Part shown: piece after piece, positions 1 through 10,900 of the stretch
Numbering within the stretch: the first letter of the stretch is position 1
Layout of the letters: every line of letters begins with the position of its first letter
Assembly (NCBI GenBank): GCA_001800315.1
Contig: MGVE01000017.1
Location: forward strand, 50,684-114,683
Reading direction: 5' to 3'
DNA: 64,000 nt
Source of the DNA: Elusimicrobia bacterium RIFOXYA2_FULL_47_53
GTDB taxonomy: Bacteria > Elusimicrobiota > Endomicrobiia > Endomicrobiales > XYA2-FULL-47-53
Made by a program: the position numbers and the translations under genes
Notes under the pieces: generated by a model
Database searches by the model: none
The model's input: the letters and a program-made list of their open reading frames with translations, nothing else
What the model was told of the DNA's origin: nothing

Positions 1-2
1 GT

Positions 3-1130
3 GCGGCAAGCGGCCTGCAGACAGTCGATGGTATTGTCGCTTCGGTTTCCGATGAGGCAAGCGCAATAAAAGCTGCAGATATATTCCGTCGCAATATTGA
101 CTTCCTAGTTGATGACAGCCTTTTAAAAAGTATACATATGGCCGGTATGTTTATTAAGATAGAAAAATCCATGGCAGACGCAGTAAAAGTTAATAATAGT
201 GCACGTGTTCAGGCACTGGATGTTTTAAAGGGTGAGGTGTTAAAGTTTGTAACGGACATGGAAGTTACAAAAATGGCTGAGCTTGAAGCAATAGGTTTTG
301 AGTCTATAGTCTCGCTCGGGGCCGGTAAAGCTATAGAAGGCGCTGCGAATGCAATGGGTGTAAACACAAGGGGTTATATTGCTCCAGATATAATTGAGAC
401 GCTTTTGCCGAGCGTATATTCAATAACCGTTTACAATGCAAATACTGAAGACGCTATGTTCGCTTCTATTTTGCGCAATTATAGAAGCGGCCAAGAGCTT
501 ATTGTTAACGGTCTTGGTATGAAAGCTGATGAGGCTCTTACGGTCGCAGCGATTGAGGGTGCTTTCCTCGATAAATGTACAAAAATAATGGCCAGATTCA
601 ATAATGCTGATATCACTCTTGAAGAGGCGCTTCTTGAGATAGAAACTGTAAAGAAGATCAAGTTTATTCTCTCGGTTGAGAACGGTGTTTCGAAATACAA
701 CGAGGTTAGAAGTGAATTGGTGGGCAAATTTGGGGACGAGCTGTCTGATATCGATCTCAAGAGTCTGCGGAAAATTGAAGCATATGCCAGCTTGACCAAG
801 GAAGTAAGGGGGATCGAAGCTGTCCAGAAAGACATCGCAACACTGGAGTTTGTCGGCAGGCTAAGGGCTGAATCGCAGAAGAAGATGGTGTCCGATATTA
901 AGGCCGGGACAGTCAATCCTTGGATGGTTTCAATCAGGACGATTAAGGGACTTGGCGAAACAATATCGGGATTTGTAGAGGGAGTCACGGGTTTTGCTCA
1001 GGGAAATAAGAAAGGTCCAGATGAACTGCTAAAAGATGCTTTGAGGAAATATGAGGGATTTGACGAGGAAAATCTCAAAGTCAAGAGGATTGATGTGCAA
1101 AAATCTATGAAGATTAAATTAGCGGCGTAA
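3..1130 (+). CDS. C-terminal part of a large protein of unknown function, truncated by the window edge
   Basis: The reading frame is open from position 3 with no stop before the ATG at 138, and that ATG has no Shine-Dalgarno in front of it. I therefore read this as the last 375 codons of a gene that begins outside the window, not a 330-aa gene. The visible chain is soluble and mostly helical, rich in Ala, Lys and Glu, with short runs such as ADEALTVAAIEG and LEEALLEIETVKKI. A Gly-rich hydrophobic stretch lies near the end (LGETISGFVEGVTGFAQG). No catalytic motif or known domain is recognised. It lies upstream of another very large gene in the same orientation and has a similar composition, so it may be the tail of a second giant protein; that is inference only. 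Confidence 0.7.
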   Translation, partial: AASGLQTVDGIVASVSDEASAIKAADIFRRNIDFLVDDSLLKSIHMAGMFIKIEKSMADAVKVNNSARVQALDVLKGEVLKFVTDMEVTKMAELEAIGFESIVSLGAGKAIEGAANAMGVNTRGYIAPDIIETLLPSVYSITVYNANTEDAMFASILRNYRSGQELIVNGLGMKADEALTVAAIEGAFLDKCTKIMARFNNADITLEEALLEIETVKKIKFILSVENGVSKYNEVRSELVGKFGDELSDIDLKSLRKIEAYASLTKEVRGIEAVQKDIATLEFVGRLRAESQKKMVSDIKAGTVNPWMVSIRTIKGLGETISGFVEGVTGFAQGNKKGPDELLKDALRKYEGFDEENLKVKRIDVQKSMKIKLAA

Positions 1131-1280
1131 ACTATCGGCCTGTGGCTGAAAAGCTAAGAGCTGGCCGGTGTGGTGAATTGAGATGGGGGCTAAGTTTTAC
1201 ATCAAATTCACAAAAGTTTTTAATCTATTTTTCATCTAAAACGGAGTATTTGAACGAGGTGTATAGTATCAAAAAAAGCA

Positions 1281-1309
1281 TTGACAACAGCGGTAAACTC
1301 GCCTATAAT
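1281..1309 (+). promoter_or_regulatory. Consensus sigma-70 promoter
   Basis: TTGACA at 1281-1286 and TATAAT at 1304-1309 are separated by exactly 17 bases, a perfect match to the housekeeping consensus. Initiation would fall near 1316, giving a leader of about 47 bases before the ATG at 1363. It is the only strong promoter between the first gene and the giant gene. Confidence 0.8.
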
Positions 1310-1362
1310 TGTACCGGGTACGGATTTGAGAATTGTTTGAAACTCTTGTTCAATTTTATTCT

Positions 1363-1872
1363 ATGAAAAAAGCGCTTGTGCTTATCATTTTAGCGGCGAT
1401 GGTCGCCAACTTCCTGGTTCCGAGGTTTTCTCTGAGCCGGCAGGATAGCTTTACGCTCACGCAGATAATTAAAACGCAGTCCACTCTGCTTTACTTCTTT
1501 TCTCTGACGACGCTCCCGATGAAAATGGTAAACGACCTGTTTCACCGCTCGCAGAGCGCCCCTCTTACTTCTCAGGATAAACAGGATGGCAAGCCGCATA
1601 ATGCTTCGGATACTTCGGCGGATTTCACCATTCTCTCCGCGAATAAAACAGTGGCTTCCGAGAGAAATGATCTCGGGAGCGCCTGGGTTCCGTTTGCTCT
1701 TGCTGAGGGGATAGAGCTTGTCGCCGGCAGGTTGTATAAACTATTTGGTACGGCTCAGGGGTCCGGTGTCCCTCTGATATGCATGCTTATGTTTTTTTTC
1801 CTTCGTCCAAGAAGCGCGATTGACGACATAATTTTTTCCTATACAAATAATAAAACCCAGCTTATAAACTAA
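1363..1872 (+). CDS. Small membrane-anchored protein of unknown function
   Basis: This 169-aa protein is not recognised. I start it at ATG 1363 because the following residues (MKKALVLIILAAMVANF) form an ordinary basic, hydrophobic signal or anchor, and because this ATG lies about 47 bases after a consensus promoter. An in-frame upstream ATG at 1333 would place a hydrophilic extension before the signal. No clear Shine-Dalgarno is visible. The middle is Ser/Thr/Asp rich and probably extra-cytoplasmic. A second hydrophobic stretch (GVPLICMLMFFFL) near residues 140-152 is followed by basic residues and could be a second membrane segment. The stop codon sits inside a terminator-like hairpin, which makes this gene a candidate leader for the giant gene 44 bases downstream. 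Confidence 0.6.
   Translation: MKKALVLIILAAMVANFLVPRFSLSRQDSFTLTQIIKTQSTLLYFFSLTTLPMKMVNDLFHRSQSAPLTSQDKQDGKPHNASDTSADFTILSANKTVASERNDLGSAWVPFALAEGIELVAGRLYKLFGTAQGSGVPLICMLMFFFLRPRSAIDDIIFSYTNNKTQLIN
1820..1847 (+). promoter_or_regulatory. Weak candidate promoter for the giant gene
   Basis: TTGACG (1820-1825) and TACAAA (1842-1847) are 16 bases apart, matching 5/6 and 4/6 consensus positions. Initiation would fall near 1854, inside the left arm of the hairpin at 1852-1882. Such a transcript would lack the complete terminator stem and could run into the giant gene. AT-rich sequence gives such matches by chance. Confidence 0.25.
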
Positions 1873-1888
1873 GCTGGGTTTTTTCTTT
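1852..1888 (+). terminator. Terminator-like hairpin overlapping a stop codon
   Basis: A perfect 12-base inverted repeat (AAAACCCAGCTT at 1852-1863, AAGCTGGGTTTT at 1871-1882) encloses a 7-base loop, and the right arm runs into a T-rich tail (TTTTTTCTTT). The TAA stop of the upstream gene (1870-1872) straddles the loop and right arm. The start codon of the giant gene lies only 35 bases past the stem. Confidence 0.75.
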
Positions 1889-1916
1889 GCTTAATTCTTA
1901 CTTTTGAGAGGGTAAA

Positions 1917-4900
1917 ATGAACATTCAAAAACTTAAGCGGAAGCTGATGGAAGGCGTTGCCCGGCCGGTCTGGGGAACTCTTAACGCTCCGGTGCCGGTT
2001 CTTCTGGAAACGGCCTCGGAGTATTTTAGCTTTATCCGCGCGGTAGCTATTGTCACGGTCACATGCTTTATCGTCTCCTCAATAGCGGGGCCGGCCATTG
2101 CCCAGGTTTCGCAGGTGGCGGAGGAAAACAGAAAATACGCGCAGGTTTTTGATGATTTCGTTCTTCCCTATACGGCCGCCCGCATTACAGGAGCAAGCTA
2201 TTCCGCCAGCCCCAGGGTTGTAATTCAGATACAGGACCTTCACTGTCACGGCGAAGTTCAGCGCAATATAAACAGGGTTTTAAGCCTTGTAAACGAGAAG
2301 TATCCGGTCTCAAAGATCTATCTTGAGGGCGCCTATGGTTCTGTTGACACCTCCTGGCTTAATGCCATATCTGATAAAGAAATGCGGCAGGCTGTCGTTG
2401 AATCCCTCGTGGATCAGGGCAAGCTGACCGGCGTTGAATATTTCTCCGCTTCAGGAAACTCAGTTCCGGTTATGGGGCTTGAGGATAAGGATATATATAA
2501 CGCAAACCTTTTGCGTCTTGGCAGGATACTTGATAGCCAAGCGGATGTGGATAAGGCGCTTTCAGGAATTGAGTTGGAGCTTGCAAGGCTTAAAGCCAGG
2601 TACTACAACCCTAAACAAAAGGCGCTTGACATTCTATCTGCCAAATACAGAAAGGAAGAGGTAAAAACCAACGATTTCTACCGCGAGCTTAAAAAATTAG
2701 GCGATAAAAACGGACTTGACATATACGAGTACAGGAATATGACGGCATTTCTCGGGCTTATGGAGCTTGAGAAAGAGCTCAACTACAAGAGGATAAGCCG
2801 CCAGCTGCAGGAGTTTATAATAACACTCAAACAGCGCCTTCCCTACGACGCCTACAAGGTGCTTCTTGAAAAAATGAACGATTTCTCGCGTTTAGACGAG
2901 CTCTATGTTTACCTTATTAAACTTGACCGCGATTTTAAGTTGGGACTTTCTAATACATTCCCGAATCTGAGCACTTTTTTCGCTTATATTGACGCAAGCC
3001 AGAAGGTAAATCCAGTTAATCTCGTTAATGAAGAGAGAAGGTTTGTGCGGGAACTGCAGAAAAAGCTTTCCGCCAATGCCACCGAGAAAGAAGTGGTTTT
3101 TATAGCGGATTTCTATTCAACACTTGCGGAATACTATACAAACCGCCTGACAGCGGAAGATTATGAATACTATTTGAAAAATGAAAGAGAATTTAAGGTA
3201 TTGTGGTCCAAGTATTCGGATTCCTACTATTTGTCCGGATTAGAACCCTTTAACGCCATTCTTAACGACTACTATGTCGCCAACATTGAGCGCAACAGGC
3301 GTTTTGTCAAGAATATTCTATCGGCCTCGGATACCCCGGCTGGAACAGAGGCGTCGCCTTATGTTAATAGTGTTTCTGAAACGCTGAAATCACTGAAAAA
3401 TGCGACTGAAATTGACATTGTAGTAACCGGAGGTTTCCATACTTTAGGGTTGAGCGAACTGCTTGCGGAAAAGAATATTTCGTACCTTGTAATAACCCCT
3501 AATGTCACAAAGGACACAAAGTATGCCAGCGATGTCTATAACGCTCTGGCTAAACAACAGTTCAAAGTTCTATTAGGAGAGGAGAGGCCTTCAACCTCGG
3601 CCCAAATCCAGGGCCAAACGACCGATCGTTTTGCTAAGAACACGCCGCAGAAAGGCGCGTTAGCGTTGCCGGTTATTTCTGGAGATGAATGGGATGCGGG
3701 TTACATCCATTCCGCCACCTTGGCTCAAGGTGGTTTAGGGGCACTTGTCAAAGCGAACAGCGATCCGAATTCAGTCGTAGGCCAAATCAACCGTGAAATT
3801 TTAAAGGACGGCAGAATTAAGATGTCTTACAATGGCGAAAATGAGTATTCACTCCGCGACGGCAGTTACGGTAAAATAATACAAAAATACACCGTTACTC
3901 CGGAAGGTAATGTGGAGATCGTTGGTTCAAGCGAATTCTCGTCAAAGCCCCAGGCGTTTGGCCTGACCAGCAAAACCCAGCTGATTAGCGAAGTCTATAT
4001 TTCCATGCTTTCGGTAGGCGTGTCAGCCGTTCCTTTTATGAAATTAGCCGAGTACACCTTGGCTTTTCAGAATATGTCGGTAAAGGCGCTTGATAACTTA
4101 GTCGGCAAGTCAAGAAGTTATGACGGCAAAACTTTCAAAATAGTTAATGATAGCAGGCTTGAACCCGCCAGTCAAAAGGCTCTTGCCGCGCTAAAGACAA
4201 AATTGTTGGAGAGAAGAACTGAGTTAAGGCAAATTACCGAGAAATTCGCCCCGGAAAACACAAACGGTAGAATGCCGGTCACTATCAATGTTGTAGAGGG
4301 CGATGTGCTGCCTATTGACGATGATTCTCTCGCTTTTGCTACCGTTAAACTGGATAACGGCACGCTTGTTTTATATATCACGGAAGGGCTTTTGAAGAGT
4401 ATTTCCAGGATTCCGGCCGGCGACAAGAAGGAAAGGATTATTAAGTCGCTGTTGCAGTGGGAATTGTCCGAGTATATTTATCTTAACGTGGCGGATAACG
4501 CGCTTGAAACAAAGGACGGGCTCGGCCGTGTGGTAAGCCTGACTTATCGCGATTTCTACAATAAAGAGATGAAAGAAGCGCAGGTTAAAGGGGATAAGTG
4601 GGAGTTCGCGGAACTCTTTGCTTTTGCAGATAGGGAAAGGGCCAAACTGCAAAAGCTGGTCTATGAAGAAGCCAAGCGGGTTACATTGGTTCCGTCCACC
4701 AGAAACTCAATAGATAAAATTTCCGATCCGGTTGAAAAGAGGCAGGCTTACGCGGCAGCAATAAGGTCTGCGGTTAGAGCATGGACAATCTCGTATTTGA
4801 ACGAATACAAGAAGGAGCGCGCGGGTGATTTAGTCGCGTTAGTTGGAGAAATTACTCCTTCAAGTTTCTACAGGAACGCCGAGAGCGATGAATATGTGTT

Positions 4901-7900
4901 CGCGGTTGAAGAAAATGCCAGGGCGTTATCTTTAGATGACTTGATTGCGGGGATAAGAGAAAAACTTGTCAATGATCAGCTTTTGGGGCTTGGTATCGCG
5001 AAGGGCAGTCAGGAGGAGAAGGATTTCTTTAGATTGGAAGCGAGAATACCTGAAGCTTTTTATTCTATAAGCAATGAGTTTAATAATCTTATGCCCGTTA
5101 AGGCGGTTTTAACAAAATTAGAGGGGCCGCAGGATGCATTGACGGCTGCCGAGTTAAAGAATACGGACTTAGCGCGTAGCATTCAGGTCAAAGTTGTAAT
5201 GAATGAGTTGAGTGACAAGGCCAATAAAATCAAGGCCGATCTTGTCCAAAAAGTGCTTCCGGCACAGATATACCGAAATATTCCAACAGCTTCCATTTTG
5301 GATCCTCTTATTAACAGGCTGAATATTAGCCAGTCGTTTGCCAAATTCTTTACGGTTATTCTTGCCCCGGGCTGGGAAACCATTGCCCTGTATTTCGCGT
5401 TTAACGCGTTTGGCTTTGGATGGGCGGTTCTTGGTTTTGCTTTTGCTCATACCATAGTGGACTGGGTTGTAAGAACCAATCAGGATGGATTGGCAAAGGC
5501 ATTCAGCATTAATAATCTGAAAAGCGATATAAGTAAGTTCTCTGTTCGGTTGCTCCTCGCGGGCGCTTTTGTGGTTCCTTTTGAATTTTTCTCTCCTATA
5601 GCGGCCGGAGTAATAAGCTTTATTACTCACGCGGTATACAATTATGCCGTTCTCAGTAGAGGGTGGTCGCTGCCCCTGGCCTCTTTGACAACCCCAGCTT
5701 TTGATCTCAATAAAGAAAATAGAAAATTGCGGATATATAGATTCCTTGACGAAAAATGTGGCATCAGAACGGATAAGTTGAACTCTAAAGAAGTTTTCTG
5801 GAAGGACGGTGTTAGAACTAATTTATATACCTGGATAGCTCGCAGGAGACTGCTTCCGGAAAGCACATTAACTGTCGCTTGGGGCGCTGCCCTTTCTGAT
5901 GCGGCCTATATAAAGAGTCTTGATAAATCTAAATTAAGAGATTTTGCGGCCCAACAGGGTATTGATATTACAAATAGCAGGCAACCATGGGCTGATGTGA
6001 CAAACTTATATCAGGAAAAATCAAGATTCTTTTCTTTGCTGCGTTCGGAATTATTTGGCTCAAAAAATATGACTTTTGACGAACTTAAATTTATTCCTGT
6101 CAGGGTAAACGATAAAGGCGAGTTTGAAATCATAGAATACCTGCTTGAAACAACAGATAAGAACGGTAACGATAAAACCTGGGTCTCTCGTGAGTTTGGA
6201 TTAACTCCGTCAAAATATTATTACGATAAGAAGCTTATGAAAGTGTCAATTAGACAGTATATTGACGGCTATTCGGCTGTTAAACAAGAATTGGATGAGA
6301 AAAATTTGTTCTATGAAGAAGAGCTTGACAGGCTGATTGAAACCGGCGAAATAAGTAATATTGGAAGATTCGGCAATATTATAAAGCCCGCTGTGATAGC
6401 GGTAGGTACATTCTTCTCAACAATGTTTTTAAGCGGCACGAGCTATGCGGCACAGGTTATTCAAAAAGGGGACAGCCTGTGGAAAATAGCTAAAAATCAA
6501 TTGATAAATTCGGGCATTTCGTCTCCCAGAAATGCCCAGATTTCTGAAATGGTAGACAAAATAAAGGAAGTAAATCCAGCCATTAATCCTAATCTGCTAA
6601 GAATTGGCCAGGAAATAAATGTTGATGTGGCGGAAAAAGTTCAGCCGAGTGTTCAGCCGCTTGTTGAAGCTGTAGCGAATACTCCGCAGGCCGCTGAAAC
6701 TGCAGCCCAGGCAGTCACAAATGTTTCAGCTAACGCAGCGCCGGCGGCTGATGTCGTTTCTCAGGCACTTCCGCAGGTAGCCGATGCCGCATCAAAACTT
6801 GCCGATTTTTATCAGGCTGTAGAGCCGGGCGCAAGGCAAGGCGCTGAAATTGCATATCCTGTCGTAAATGCAGTTCAGAATGCCGTGCCAGCCGTCAATA
6901 CAGCCGTGCCTTCCGTTAACATGTTTGATTCACTGGTAACATCAATGCAATCCACAATTTTAGATGCTTTTACATACATTCAATCTATCGGTCAGTCATA
7001 TCCGTCAATTGCGGCGACAGTGGGAATAATAGCGATCGCGGTCGGAGTAGTCTTTTTGGGATACAAGGCATTCTTGCGAAATAAGGCAGTTGAAACTCTT
7101 GTTTTTAGGACAAAAGATGAGGGGCTGAGAAGTAAGAACTTAACTTGGCTGTATGAATCTAATAGGCCAATAGCCTTAAATACTGCTGCAAAAGACTACA
7201 CATTAAATAATGTCAGGGAAATAATAAAAATAAACAGGCAGAGTAAAAATGGTGTTGAAGGGTTAAGCGGTGGGAAGATAAAAGTTGATTACAGCGACTC
7301 AGTGTTGAAGCAATATTCTATTTATGAACTCTCAAGGCTTGTTGAGGAGATAATAAGGCCCCAGCTAAGCACAGGATCAAAAATCAGGCTTAGTGTGATA
7401 AACGACTTAAAGCGCGCGCCCGGAGTTTCAATCAGTCTGCTTTACAGAGTTACAAACGGAGCATTTGGAAGTGTCTCGCTTAATCTTGCGGGCCATCCCG
7501 AGGCACGGTTGTTGTACGAGCAGGCCGGCATTTTCTTTGATTCCGGTTTAATAGTTCCGTTGTTAGCCATTGGAAAAGAGCTTTATGGCGCATCTTACGA
7601 GTTCCCCGAACCTAAAGATGTCGGACAAGAAGAAAGTATGAAAGAACAGGAATCCGTTCTTGCAAAGTCTCTGGAGACGGCCAGAAGAGTAGCCGCTCAG
7701 GAAAAAAAGATAGAGAAGCCTAATGAAATGGATGCTCTCGCCTCTGAGGTTGTGACCTATATGCACGAAAAGGCGCGCTCCGGAATTCTGCTTCCTTGGC
7801 CGGTGTTTTCATTCCTATATAAACGCGGTTTTTTCAAAAAGTCGGCAGAAAAGTTCAGGTACGCCGCCGAGGGCCAGCGCAGGTTTACAATGCCGGAGTT

Positions 7901-10900
7901 GTTGGTAAGCGGCAGGGTAGCTAAGCTCGCCTCAGTTAGGCTTGCGGCTATGGGAAAGGGTGACGCTGAAACTAAGAAAAAAGAGCTTGAGATTGAGCGC
8001 GCCAAGGCTGAGCCTGATGCCGCAATAATCAATGAACTTGAGCGTTCAATTGACATGATTGAAGCCAATGGGAAAATTGAAGCTTTAAGAAAAGAATTAG
8101 ATTCTATAAACGCCGACATTAAAAAACAGGCCAAACAGGGAGTTGACAATCCGCTGAAGGGCAATGCGCGCAAGGGTGCTATAGAGTTTGAGATTGAAAG
8201 GAGTGAATTCAATCTGCTTAATATGAAGTATCAAGTTCAGAGCGAAATTAGAAACGAGTTTATTGCTAAGTACCAGGCGCTTGCGAAAAAAGAAGTCGGC
8301 GATATGGATTTCTCTTCCTATGACAAGCTGTTTAATAATATAGTTGACAAGATTAATATAGTTGTTAAAGCCGCCGGCAATGATAAGGATATAGCCGATT
8401 TAAGCGAGATGCTCGGCCTTCCGTTAGAGGTGGTTGTGGGAGCCATTGAAGGGCACCGTATCGGCAGCGATAAACTTTATTTGGTAAACAGGTTAATAAA
8501 AGAACTGAATAGATACGGAAGCAAATACTCCTCCGCGCTTGAGATGCTTAACTACTACAAGTACGATGTTGAGGCAAGGGACTTTGTGGCTGGCCTTGTG
8601 AAAAACGCGGACACCATAATACCGGATTCGTTTGTAAAGTCAAATCCCGCGTATTTCTATGAATGGTTTAGAATTTCCTTGCAGGCTTTCATGGGCCTCG
8701 GCATCTATGTGCTTCCGGCCTTAATATTTTACGGCACAGCTTTTGTGTTTATGCCCATTCCGATTATTTTCGGGGTAATATTCGGATTGATAACCTATTA
8801 TGTCGCATGGGCTCCGGCGCACAAGTTCTCTCTTCATGTGACGGGTGTTTTTGTAAAATGGTTCGGCAGGGGCGTAAGGGGTCACGAGAGAATAAAATAT
8901 ATTGACAGATATATTGACGACAAATATACGGCAGATGTTCCTTTGAGGGTTTCCAATGTAATCTCAAAGATTAGTGCGAGCGAGGATGATTTTGATGTTG
9001 CAATAAAATATCTCAGGCAGACTCTTGAAAGGGATATAGCGTTACTTAAAAGGCATCCTAATAATCTTGAATTTAACATAATAATCAGGTCTGATACCAA
9101 TCCGTATAAGAGCGCGAGAAACAAGGAGATTGTTGACTATGAAATGAAGGTTATGCGGGAACTTATTGAGGAATACCGTGAGGAACTTCCCAATCTCAAT
9201 ATAGGCTATTTTAATATGGGCGCAAGGGAATGGGTTAATAACACTAATGGCAAACTAGGTCAGGGCGGTTTTGGAATGAAAGCGGGTGGTATTGCCCTTC
9301 AGATGCAGTTGTTTGAAGAGGGATATACCAAATCAAGAATATATGTTGATGAGTCACACGAACATTCCATGCGTGACAACCCAGTCTTCTGTGCGGTTGT
9401 TGCAACAGATCTTGCTAAGATGCTGGGGCATGAAAAATCCCATGACACGAGAGATAAAGCGGCAAGGGGTGAACTCAATGAGAGTATTCATAGAGATATT
9501 CTTGCCGGTAATGACTTAAAGCTGACAAAAGATTACGGTTACAGAGATACGCTTTCATTGCTTTCTGATGATAAGAATATAGTGCTTGAGGTTGGAGAAA
9601 CTGACAAAATGCTCGCCATAATGCTTCATCCGGCTAACAAACATATAGTTATGACAACTCCTCACATTGTGGTAACGCCGCCATATATAGATGGTGTTCC
9701 GCAATCAAGCTGGTGGTGGAAACTTATGAAGGTCTCGCGGGATATTCATAACGAATTTAACGCCCGCCTGATGGCTAGTATTTACGGCAATGGATCTGCT
9801 TTCTTCGGGAAGGGGGTCGTAAGACAGGGTAAGTATTATCAAAATGTCTTCAAAAGAGAGACGCTTTCTATAGCCAGAATACTTTCTCATGATTGGCAGG
9901 AATCAATATTCAGTGTTTACACTGAAGCGCTCTACGGGTCACTGAATTATAGCGTTGAGATTCTGCAAAAGTCTGAAGATGAAATGCTTCTGCAGGTGAA
10001 TCTTAACGACGATACCAGATTTGTTAAGATAGTTTTTGACAGAAAAAAAGGCCAGGTAGAGGTTTATGAAGAGGATTACGCAGGCGGGGATGGTAAATTT
10101 ACTCTTGCGAAGGTCTTTTTGCTGAAAGATATATGCGTAAGTACCGAGTTTAACGATCTGGCCGGCATATTAAAGCTTTCGCCGGAGGCGGCCAAAGATT
10201 TTAAAGAGCTCCAGAGTAAGGAAGTTCTTAGAGTTTACGATTTAGTGTCATCTGGAGAATTGAAGAAAGTGAAAGATGAGAAGGATAAGAAAGAGTTTAT
10301 AAGTAAAAAGTTGTCTGAATTTGAAAATCTGAGAGGTGTATCTAATCTCAGTGCTGCTGAAAAAGAAAAAGCGGTAGAGAATTACAAAAATGATTTGCTC
10401 GCGGCTTTTGATAAGAAACATATTTTGGACAAGAAAATCGGGGCTCATATGGCGGAACTGGCCGAAAGAGCGGAGATTAAATTTAATGGCGACGCCCGCA
10501 AAATCGCGGAGTATATGTTGAGAAGAGGGAACGCTTATCAAAATCAACTGCTTGCCGAACTTAAATCGGCGGAACTGGCGAGGAATATCCCTATAATAAA
10601 AGCTCGTATGATTGATGAATTTGGCCACTTAATGACGATTGATCATGTGTCCAAGATTGTTACAAACTCTTACGGCAATTCTTACAGCATGGGAGAGCGC
10701 GATCAGCTAAATCCGCTGACCTATCTTATGAGAGATGCCAGATGGCTCCTGGGCGATATTCAGATGGCCAGGACAGAGCTTCCATATAAAGCATTTCTAC
10801 CGCCTGCCCATCAAACGCATACTGAGGGAATTATGCGGCGTTTGCTTGGGAATTCATTTTTCCTTGCTTTTGTCGTGCTAAGCAATTTGATATGGATCTT

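Noticed and set aside
1133-1180. Inverted repeat CGGCC...GGCCG after the first gene as a terminator
   Set aside because: The stem is short, the loop long, and no T tract follows.
1142-1366. 74-codon + strand frame between the first gene and the 169-aa gene
   Set aside because: It runs straight through the consensus promoter at 1281-1309, has no ribosome site and no protein-like pattern.
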